Below, piece by piece: positions 1 to 4,728 of a DNA stretch of 5,340 nucleotides; position 1 is the first letter of the stretch, and every line of letters starts with the position of its first letter. The stretch is from Bacillota bacterium (GTDB lineage: Bacteria; Bacillota; Clostridia; Acetivibrionales; DSM-2933): assembly GCA_023441845.1 (NCBI GenBank), contig JAEZNF010000269.1, forward strand, positions 1 to 5,340, given 5' to 3'. Position numbers and translations under genes: made by a program. The notes under the pieces are model-generated. The model was not told the origin of the DNA, ran no database searches, and was given only the letters and a program-made list of their open reading frames with translations.

Positions 1-503
1 GCATACTCCACAGGATGTTTATCTACTCTTAATACGCCAAGTGCATCCTCACAAGATTTACAGGCATTCATAAGGCTGTCCCGGTCATTTTTTGCATATG
101 CAAGGTTATAATATGCAAATGCTTTCAGCTCTTGTGCGCTCGCATATTCGTAAGGATACTTTTCCCTTAAAAAGACCTTCTGATATTCATCAATAGCGTT
201 CAATGCTTTCGACATATTTTTTTCCAGATCCCTTACCTTGGCTATAAGTATATAGGCATTACCTAACCCTCTATAGGCAGCAGCCCGTTTTACAGCGTAT
301 TTGCTGTCGATAATCTTATCTATAACCTCCTGAAATGCAGATACTGCTTTTAAGGAGTTCTCTTCCTTGTTTACAACACAGGCAATCTGCAGGTAGGCAT
401 TCCCTATCCCTTCCATTACATGCATATATTCTTCAGGGTTTTTACTGCTTGAAATACTCTTTTGAATTTTCTCATAGCTTTTTACTGCCCCCAAGTATTT
501 TTT
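1..503 (-). CDS. TPR-like repeat region, C-terminal continuation of the frameshifted 482-1066 gene (partial, runs off window)
   Basis: This frame is open from the A-run at 498-504 to the window edge (166 codons) and has no start of its own. It picks up exactly where the upstream reading frame breaks off, one base back, giving 'LLSEKKYLGAVKSYEKI' across the join. The protein is made of helical TPR-like units with a strict 47-residue period. Counting from the Lys-Tyr after the join, 'GNAY' or its equivalent falls at residues 33, 80 and 127, a conserved Ala at 5, 52, 99 and 146, and the Pro/Ala before 'EYA' at 22, 69, 116 and 163. TPR-type repeats form superhelical protein-binding surfaces; here they would lie outside the cell after the signal peptide and copper-amine-oxidase-like domain. 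No partner can be named. Intact relatives would be expected to be a single polypeptide covering 1-1066 and beyond. Confidence 0.8.
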
Positions 504-1066
504 TCCGAAAGCAACTTGTCGGCATCTGCAATAAACCTGCCAAATTCGCTTTTGTCATATTTTGATGATATGGTTGCAATTACATTATCACCGTTTACTA
601 CTATATTGCCGTCACCCGACACTATTATGCCGGCCCCGTCCTTCGTCTGCAGGCAAACCGTCCCTTCACTTTCAACCACGTCCACATTAAGTCCGAGGCC
701 CTGGCCTACAACCTCAGAAGGTACAAAAATACTCCCTTCTATCGATTTCACAGGCACATCAAGGCTAATTTTTTTACCAAAAATCTGGACAATACCGCTT
801 TTCTCTTTCAAAATGATTTTTTGGTCTTTTCTTGTACATACTACCGTCCTTGCCACCTTATCCCACTTAATTTCAAATCCGAACAAATCAAACATTTCTC
901 GCACAGGCAGCATTAAAACACCTTTTTCCATTCTTGGAGATGTTGTAAATCCAACCTGTTGTCCGTTAATCTTCACATTATAGCAGGAAGAAGCAGCAGA
1001 AGCCGTAATATGAAACAACACAGTTATTAGAGCAACAGGAAGCAATCTTAAAATTATTGATTTCAT
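482..1066 (-). CDS. Exported copper-amine-oxidase-N-domain protein, N-terminal part of a frameshifted gene
   Basis: As read, this encodes 194 residues. Residues 1-24 form a signal peptide: Lys2/Arg7, a hydrophobic core, and a probable signal peptidase I site after Ala-Ser-Ala (22-24). Residues about 31-140 match the copper amine oxidase N-terminal domain-like family (PF07833 type), with two halves of the pattern 'NG..V', 'LPVRE', 'GFEIKWD', then 'VPSEVV' and 'GLGLNVDV'. In clostridia such domains occur in secreted or wall-associated proteins and are not enzymes themselves. Residues 146-166 carry an 'SGDGNIVVNGD' stretch also found in the upstream neighbour. The last seven or so residues and the stop appear to be an artefact of a one-base shift in a run of A at 498-504; the -1 frame continues directly into helical repeats (1-500). 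The start is supported by AAGGAG eight bases upstream. It probably forms an operon with the gene ending at 1174. The biological role is not known. Confidence 0.85.
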   Translation of the reverse strand: MKSIILRLLPVALITVLFHITASAASSCYNVKINGQQVGFTTSPRMEKGVLMLPVREMFDLFGFEIKWDKVARTVVCTRKDQKIILKEKSGIVQIFGKKISLDVPVKSIEGSIFVPSEVVGQGLGLNVDVVESEGTVCLQTKDGAGIIVSGDGNIVVNGDNVIATISSKYDKSEFGRFIADADKLLSEKNTWGQ

Positions 1067-1074
1067 CAGTTTAT

Positions 1075-1080
1075 CTCCTT
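1075..1080 (-). promoter_or_regulatory. Ribosome binding site of the copper-amine-oxidase-domain gene
   Basis: AAGGAG on the minus strand, eight bases before the ATG at 1064-1066. It fixes the start and shows that this gene is translated independently of the one ending at 1174, about 107 bases upstream. No convincing sigma-A promoter was seen in the gap, so co-transcription is likely. Confidence 0.8.
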
Positions 1081-1173
1081 ATCTATTTTCAATACAAAAC
1101 ATCCCAAATAATCTTATCTTTCTTCTTTTTAATAAACTAAAATTTACATAAACTCCTTGACATACTGCCGGTA

Positions 1174-1626
1174 CTAATCCTTTTCAATACTGATGGAGCT
1201 TTGGTCTCCCATGAGTATAATACTATTATCACCACTGCTGATTATTGTATTTTGCTGGCTTACGTTTTTAGTTACCGTTGTAGTATTTTTATTACGGCCC
1301 TTCCCCTTATTTTCGTATGCCCTTTCCGTCGGCTTAACCTGCGTACCCGCACTTTCTGGTAAAGCAGGTATATATGACGTCAGTGGAGTATGTATGGGAG
1401 TTGTAATGGGAGAAGGCTTAAGTGTGGGCTTAACCGTGCTGACAACAGCGGTTACATCAGTATTTTCCCCGTTTTTATGCCCTAAAACCGTTAATTCTTT
1501 GTCTTGTGTATCGTTAAATGAAGTCGCTATAATTACACCTGTAACAATCAAAAGAAAAACCGCTCCAAGTGACGACGCTTTTTTTGCATACTTTGCAGCC
1601 TTAATAAGGCTGTCTTTCGACGTCAC
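1174..1626 (-). CDS. Single-pass membrane protein with Pro/Thr-rich linker, unknown function, possibly 5'-truncated
   Basis: 150 codons from a GTG. The protein has a short basic N-terminus (Lys-rich, residues 4-16), one membrane helix at about 18-37 ('LGAVFLLIVTGVIIATS'), a Pro/Thr-rich linker at about 62-91, a basic stretch around 101-113, and a C-terminal Asn/Ser/Gly-rich segment (126-147) with 'SGDNSIILMGD'. The positive residues before the helix suggest the N-terminus is inside and the tail outside. I do not recognise the family. The C-terminal motif recurs in the next gene downstream on the same strand, which suggests they act together. The start is uncertain: GTG at 1624-1626 is the only start codon in this frame, it has only a poor Shine-Dalgarno sequence, and the frame stays open for 23 more codons upstream into the region opposite the dockerin. 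The true 5' end may therefore have been lost in the same rearrangement that cut the dockerin gene. The membrane/linker layout resembles anti-sigma or sensor proteins, but no such domain is visible. Confidence 0.6.
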   Translation of the reverse strand: MTSKDSLIKAAKYAKKASSLGAVFLLIVTGVIIATSFNDTQDKELTVLGHKNGENTDVTAVVSTVKPTLKPSPITTPIHTPLTSYIPALPESAGTQVKPTERAYENKGKGRNKNTTTVTKNVSQQNTIISSGDNSIILMGDQSSISIEKD

Positions 1627-1632
1627 CTTTAG

Positions 1633-1884
1633 TATTCCGGAATCAAGCTTATAAACGGTGAAATAGACATCTTTATGTATGGTGATGTAAACGGGTCGTC
1701 TTCAATTACAAGTGACGATAGCAGTATTGTATATGACTACCTTATGGGATCATCCGTCAGTTTTTCCGATGAGTACGGAAGACTTGCGGCTGATGTGGAT
1801 GGAGACGGAACAGTTACGGTTCTGGACCTCTCTCTGATAAACAGATATATTGCCGGCAACATCACAAAATTTCCGGTACAGTAA
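1633..1884 (+). pseudogene. Orphan type I dockerin fragment (C-terminal remnant of a cellulosomal protein)
   Basis: The frame from 1633 (ATG at 1675) to the TAA at 1882-1884 encodes a dockerin-like duplicated EF-hand module. The second repeat is canonical: 'DVDGDGTVTVLD' has Asp/Asp/Asp and a final Asp at loop positions 1, 3, 5 and 12, followed by the helix 'LSLINRYIAG'. The first repeat, 'DVNGSSSITSDD', has Ser instead of Asp at position 5, so its calcium loop is weakened. Loop positions 10-11, which usually contact cohesin, are Ser-Asp and Val-Leu. Dockerins normally sit at the C-terminus of secreted enzymes. Here a stop codon lies at 1630-1632, there is no signal peptide, catalytic domain or ribosome binding site, and a head-to-head gene begins seven bases away. 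A terminator follows the stop by 20 bases, as expected for the true 3' end of a gene. The simplest reading is a truncated relic; a free-standing small dockerin protein is possible but unlikely. Confidence 0.75.
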
Positions 1885-1904
1885 ACATAATCGTTTAATT
1901 ATAC

Positions 1905-1943
1905 AGCCTGTAAGTAAGCTAAGCGCCTGCTTACAGGCTTTTT
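1905..1943 (+). terminator. Rho-independent terminator after the dockerin fragment
   Basis: A perfect 10-base stem, AGCCTGTAAG (1905-1914) with CTTACAGGCT (1930-1939), and a 15-base loop, followed by five T (1939-1943). The T tail is on the plus-strand side only, so it serves the dockerin transcript. Confidence 0.85.
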
Positions 1944-2079
1944 AATACTATCGAAAGCTTAGATATAAATTGTTTACCCTCATTTCAAAAGCGGTACAGC
2001 CTCAAAGCATATTCAAATCAAATAGTATGGTCATCTTTATTATAGATAACTCCAGCCGGCATATGACTGTCAAATAAAT

Positions 2080-2104
2080 ATGAATTGCATTTCTAACAAT
2101 TCAT
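2080..2104. repeat. Short inverted repeat (8-base arms)
   Basis: ATGAATTG (2080-2087) and CAATTCAT (2097-2104) are perfect complements around a nine-base loop. There is no T tail, so it is not an evident terminator. Chance is possible in such AT-rich DNA. Confidence 0.4.
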
Positions 2105-2126
2105 TTCCTATATTGAACGAGATAAA

Positions 2127-2192
2127 GATTTTACATAGCGCTTCAATTTCCTTAATACAATATCATGAAATTTATTTTTTCAATGTAAAATC
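2127..2192. repeat. Inverted pair of the GATTTTACAT core
   Basis: GATTTTACAT (2127-2136) and ATGTAAAATC (2183-2192) are perfect 10-base complements 46 bases apart. The same core occurs again, inverted, in 2236-2290, giving four copies in alternating orientation within about 165 bases. Confidence 0.5.
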
Positions 2193-2235
2193 ATTTTCGT
2201 GATTTATATAGAAATGAAATGTGTTCAAAAGCACC

Positions 2236-2290
2236 AGTACTTTGTAAAATCTCACTCTTAACTTTAATTAAAAGATTTTACAAATGTACT
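2236..2290. repeat. Long imperfect inverted repeat (17-base arms, one bulge)
   Basis: AGTACTTTGTAAAATCT (2236-2252) pairs with AGATTTTACAAATGTACT (2273-2290), with a single bulged T and a 20-base loop; the inner 12 bases of each arm match perfectly. It lacks a T tail on either side. It could be a small non-autonomous element remnant or a structured RNA, but no second full copy lies in the window. Confidence 0.55.
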
Positions 2291-2360
2291 TCCTCTGTTC
2301 TAAGGCCTGCTTTTCTATAACTTTTAGACTTTACATGCCACCGGATTTCCTTGCCAATTC

Positions 2361-2408
2361 AAAAAGGGCTGTTATCAATCAACCTCACCGGTTGCTTGAT
2401 AACAGCCC
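2361..2408 (-). terminator. Strong rho-independent terminator of the sugar-binding protein gene
   Basis: A 19-base stem (2366-2384 with 2390-2408) with one mismatch and the five-base loop TCACC; on the minus strand it is followed by five T (2361-2365). It begins 17 bases after the stop codon of the gene ending at 2426, so that gene's transcript ends here. Confidence 0.93.
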
Positions 2409-2425
2409 TCCAGCTATTTATTTCA

Positions 2426-3790
2426 CTATTCTATAGTTATATCCTTTAAGTTTTGTTTAACCTGAGCCTTAAATTTTGAAATTACTTCGTCACTGGATTT
2501 GAGCTTACCGGCGAGGTATGACCTCATTACATTATTGAATGCGTTTTCAATTGTATCATCATACTGCGTCAATACGGCGCCGTTTATTCCGCTAACCATT
2601 GGCTCGTAGAATTTAAAGAGGTTTTGGCCGGTTATAACATCTACATTGCTTGAAGTTGAACCTTCCTTGAGCTGCGACAAGCTGTTTGGAATATCTCCGG
2701 TTTGCTTGTTCCAATCGCTTAAGTGTTGCTTGTCGGATGTCCACCATTTGATGAATTCCCATGCCAAATCTTTGTTTTCGGATTTATCATAAATTCCATA
2801 CCATGTGCCACCCCAGAAATAAGGCGTAGCTGCGTTACAGATTGACCATCTTCCGCCGTTCTTAGCCTTCGTATCATTGCTTCCGATTATCCACGGCACG
2901 CCCCATGTAGGCACAGCCCAGCACATTGCCTGTTCATCCGCAGCAATTGCTGAAGCCCATCCCGGTTGGAAAGCATCGAAGCCTGATTCGTACTTGTTAT
3001 CTCTCATTGTCTTTGAGAACTCAATCAAGTCTATGACTTTTTGATCTATATTGAGTTTCCCGTCAACTACCCAGCCCTTGCTCCGTCCGCCAAGAGCCAC
3101 CTTCTTCATTTCTTCCCAGCTTGAGAATAATGCAACTTTGCCGCCACTGGCATCCTTTAGCTTTTTGGCTGTTTCAATAATTTTACTCTGACTTGACAGC
3201 ATTTCTGCTATGGCTTCCGGATCATCAGTACCCAGGTATTTCTTTGCAACAGCTTTTTTATAACCTATACCACCTGCAGTAATCTGGTGTGATAAAGCCC
3301 TTACTACACCTTTTATATCTGTTCCGACCTGAACTGTGTAAGGAGCCATGTCACCACTAACGGTCTTTGCCCTTTCTGTAATATCAGCCCATGCACCTGG
3401 CATTTCAACAATTCTCTTAACAAATGCCGATTCACCTGTGAATATATCCGGAACACCGGCACCGGATCTTATAGCTGAAGTGAGTTTGTTTATATACTGT
3501 TGATCCCTGTCGGGTATAACAGTTACCTTTAAATCTACTCCTTTAAAAGCAGCTTCGAAAGATTTTTCAATGTTTGGAGCTTCGTCCTTATTAAAGTGCC
3601 ACATTGTAAGCTTGCCGGAAGCTGATTTTGGGTCAAGAGTCGGAGATACCGAAATCTCAGGAGATGTTCCTGTTTCTGCCGATGGTGATGGAGATTGATC
3701 ATTAATTTTATTCTCACCGCACCCTGCAAATAAAGAAGCTATCATGAACGTACTTACCACTATACCCAATACTTTTTTTGTCTTTCTCAT
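2426..3790 (-). CDS. ABC transporter sugar-binding lipoprotein (family 1 solute-binding protein), probably cello-oligosaccharide binding
   Basis: 454 residues, a normal length for the family 1 extracellular solute-binding proteins. A lipoprotein signal ends in 'SLFAGC' with Cys24 as the lipid-anchored residue, followed by a Ser/Pro/Thr-rich tether (about 27-57) and then the binding domain, which opens with 'GKLTMWHFNKDE' (59-70). 'AIRSGAGVPDIF' (106-117) is the typical family segment. The protein is rich in Trp (for example 'WAVPTWGVPW' at 291-300, 'YFWGGTWYGIYD' at 324-335 and 'WEFIKWW' at 344-350), as expected for stacking against sugar rings. Cellulolytic clostridia use such proteins to capture cellodextrins or laminaribiose for ATP-driven import, and overall it reads like the CbpB-type proteins of Acetivibrio thermocellus; the exact ligand is inferred. 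A strong terminator follows at once, so no permease gene is co-transcribed from this window; membrane parts would have to come from elsewhere or from upstream of the gene. The gene shows no break or unusual feature. Confidence 0.92.
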   Translation of the reverse strand: MRKTKKVLGIVVSTFMIASLFAGCGENKINDQSPSPSAETGTSPEISVSPTLDPKSASGKLTMWHFNKDEAPNIEKSFEAAFKGVDLKVTVIPDRDQQYINKLTSAIRSGAGVPDIFTGESAFVKRIVEMPGAWADITERAKTVSGDMAPYTVQVGTDIKGVVRALSHQITAGGIGYKKAVAKKYLGTDDPEAIAEMLSSQSKIIETAKKLKDASGGKVALFSSWEEMKKVALGGRSKGWVVDGKLNIDQKVIDLIEFSKTMRDNKYESGFDAFQPGWASAIAADEQAMCWAVPTWGVPWIIGSNDTKAKNGGRWSICNAATPYFWGGTWYGIYDKSENKDLAWEFIKWWTSDKQHLSDWNKQTGDIPNSLSQLKEGSTSSNVDVITGQNLFKFYEPMVSGINGAVLTQYDDTIENAFNNVMRSYLAGKLKSSDEVISKFKAQVKQNLKDITIE

Positions 3791-3797
3791 ATTTATG

Positions 3798-3804
3798 CCT
3801 CCTT
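3798..3804 (-). promoter_or_regulatory. Ribosome binding site of the sugar-binding protein gene
   Basis: A full AAGGAGG on the minus strand, seven bases before the ATG at 3788-3790. It is near the optimum for Gram-positive bacteria and fits a highly expressed surface lipoprotein. Confidence 0.9.
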
Positions 3805-3840
3805 CTATGTCGTGTCTTTTACATTAGGTTATATACAATA

Positions 3841-3851
3841 TTGCCAGGCAA
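3841..3851. promoter_or_regulatory. Palindrome TTGCC-A-GGCAA in the leader of the sugar-binding protein gene
   Basis: A perfect 11-base inverted repeat about 50 bases upstream of the ATG at 3790, inside an otherwise AT-rich leader. This is the size and position of a repressor operator, possibly for a LacI-type sugar regulator. The regulator is not in the window and the function is inferred. Confidence 0.35.
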
Positions 3852-3909
3852 AATATACACGGACAAGCACCTTTCAAATATATCAAAGTATATAAGGTAT
3901 TTCTCCGTT

Positions 3910-3919
3910 TGAGATCTCA
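3910..3919. promoter_or_regulatory. Palindrome TGAGATCTCA at the predicted transcription start
   Basis: A perfect 10-base palindrome lying 8 to 17 bases downstream of the candidate -10 box at 3927-3932 on the minus strand, so it would cover the transcription start and could act as an operator. The call is position-based only. Confidence 0.35.
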
Positions 3920-3926
3920 TACCTTA

Positions 3927-3955
3927 ATCTTAAACCCAAAAAACCGACATATCAA
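3927..3955 (-). promoter_or_regulatory. Candidate sigma-A promoter for the sugar-binding protein gene
   Basis: On the minus strand, TTGATA (3950-3955, five of six consensus bases) and TAAGAT (3927-3932, four of six) are separated by exactly 17 bases. Transcription would begin near 3920, giving a leader of about 125 bases before the ATG at 3790. Weaker AT-rich alternatives exist nearer the gene. Confidence 0.45.
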
Positions 3956-4305
3956 GCGATTATCTTGCCCAAAAGCCTCTCTGCAAGGCATGTGTACTAA
4001 AAATGAACCAACGCAAATTTTAACACCTCAGCTAATTATTACACAAATAATAAACAATGAATTTCTTGCTGTAAGTATTTTTTACATCCTTTTTATGAAA
4101 TTTTTTGTCTTTTGCAAAAAACTTACTATGCCTCAAAGGAGCACATCCGTATAATTTTATAGAAAATCACGCATCACAGTTTTGTTATGTAATTTTTTGC
4201 ACCAAACATAGAATCCGAGTCACCACAATTCGGTAAGCCCTAAACTATTATTTCAATCATTCAAAACGGCTATATGAAAATATGGATTTCCTTGTTATAT
4301 TTTTG
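3956..4305. other. Intergenic region between divergent genes, no gene seen
   Basis: AT-rich DNA between the promoter region of the minus-strand lipoprotein gene and the candidate plus-strand promoter at 4306. An 81-codon plus-strand frame beginning with TTG at 3909 crosses it but overlaps the lipoprotein promoter, has no ribosome binding site and no recognisable content. I see no RNA gene or repeat here. Confidence 0.5.
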
Positions 4306-4335
4306 TTGAATAAGGGATAAAAAATAGAGTATAAT
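4306..4335 (+). promoter_or_regulatory. Candidate sigma-A promoter upstream of the chorismatase region
   Basis: A perfect -10 box TATAAT (4330-4335) with TTGAAT (4306-4311, first four bases as consensus) 18 bases upstream. Transcription would start near 4342, before the small frame at 4376 and the chorismatase gene at 4729. Confidence 0.5.
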
Positions 4336-4375
4336 TATAAAGCAAATTTCTATATGTAGCTATAAGGTCTATAAT

Positions 4376-4648
4376 TTGATAAATCCAAATTTATTCAAAG
4401 TATTATTCGGGAATATAATAAAAAAGCTTCCTGTTCTTGAGACTTCATATGAACAACGAGCAGAACACTTCCCGAAAATATGTCGAAAATTTGCCAGGAA
4501 ACTGCAAATATATTGTTTGATTTATACTATTTCAGAAGCCAAGACCTATTATACATTAGCACAATTTATGCACCAAAAGATGCTGGAGCTGAATTTCCTG
4601 TTACTTTTAGAAAGCATCATTAATAATGCAAGGGATAACTTGCGCTGA
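4376..4648 (+). CDS. Doubtful small reading frame, 90 codons, unknown
   Basis: The frame runs from a TTG (4376-4378) preceded at eight bases by a weak AAGG to a TGA at 4646-4648; there is no in-frame ATG until far inside. The predicted protein is basic in its first half ('AEHFPKICRKFARKL', residues 29-43), has four aromatic residues in 'YYTLAQFM' and nearby, and ends in a Leu/Ile-rich amphipathic segment. There is no signal peptide and I recognise no family. Points in favour: it lies just after a good -10 box and about 80 bases before the chorismatase on the same strand, with plausible codon use. Points against: the non-ATG start and weak ribosome binding site. It may be a regulator fragment or not a gene at all. 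Confidence 0.35.
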   Translation: MINPNLFKVLFGNIIKKLPVLETSYEQRAEHFPKICRKFARKLQIYCLIYTISEAKTYYTLAQFMHQKMLELNFLLLLESIINNARDNLR

Positions 4649-4661
4649 TATAAATTAGATA

Positions 4662-4689
4662 AACACATTAGATTAAATAAAAATGTGTT
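4662..4689 (+). repeat. Hairpin in the leader of the chorismatase gene
   Basis: AACACATT (4662-4669) and AATGTGTT (4682-4689) form a perfect eight-base stem with a 12-base loop. No T run follows, so it is not a clear terminator. It lies between the small frame and the chorismatase and may be an operator or RNA structure. Confidence 0.4.
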
Positions 4690-4701
4690 AAGCACGTTAA
4701 C
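4687..4701. promoter_or_regulatory. Inverted repeat GTTAA-GCACG-TTAAC before the chorismatase gene
   Basis: Five-base perfect arms around five bases, 27 bases upstream of the ATG at 4729 and overlapping the right arm of the hairpin at 4662-4689. It is a possible operator half-site pair; the evidence is symmetry and position only. Confidence 0.3.
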
Positions 4702-4712
4702 TTTATTTTAAG

Positions 4713-4718
4713 AGGGAG
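4713..4718 (+). promoter_or_regulatory. Ribosome binding site of the chorismatase gene
   Basis: AGGGAG ends ten bases before the ATG at 4729-4731, a slightly long but workable spacing. No better start lies nearby in the frame, so it fixes the chosen start. Confidence 0.65.
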
Positions 4719-4728
4719 AATACTTATA

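Larger units (their letters stand above)
1944..2360. other. Gene-free AT-rich stretch with several inverted repeats
   Basis: Between the two terminators I see no reading frame with a plausible start, ribosome binding site or recognisable protein. What stands out is a set of inverted repeats (2080-2104, 2127-2192 and 2236-2290), three of whose arms share the 10-12 base core TGTAAAATC or its complement. No transposase remnant, tRNA or CRISPR pattern was found. It may be decayed sequence left by the event that truncated the dockerin gene, or a non-coding element. Confidence 0.5.

Noticed and set aside
335..983. Two plus-strand frames (335-565 and 462-983)
   Set aside because: They lie opposite the minus-strand copper-amine-oxidase-domain/TPR gene, whose reading has clear domains, a signal peptide and a ribosome binding site; the plus-strand translations show no family features.
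1193..1654. Plus-strand frame of 153 codons
   Set aside because: It is antisense to the minus-strand gene with a membrane helix and Pro/Thr linker; its hydrophobic look comes from reading the complement of the polar linker, and it has no ribosome binding site.
2127..2290. CRISPR array
   Set aside because: The repeated core is only 9-12 bases, alternates in orientation, and has no constant spacing.
2282..2366. Short minus-strand peptides after the lipoprotein terminator, at first sight like protein C-termini
   Set aside because: Each is only 9-20 residues before a stop and they lie in different frames, with no continuation upstream; not enough to claim a gene remnant.
3535..3729. Minus-strand frame of 64 codons inside the sugar-binding gene
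   Set aside because: It is an out-of-frame shadow of the N-terminal part of a well-recognised intact gene.
3841..3851. Catabolite control (cre) site
   Set aside because: The palindrome lacks the CG-centred cre consensus; no good cre match was found in the upstream region.
3909..4154. Plus-strand frame of 81 codons from a TTG
   Set aside because: No ribosome binding site, no recognisable content, and it overlaps the promoter region of the divergent lipoprotein gene.
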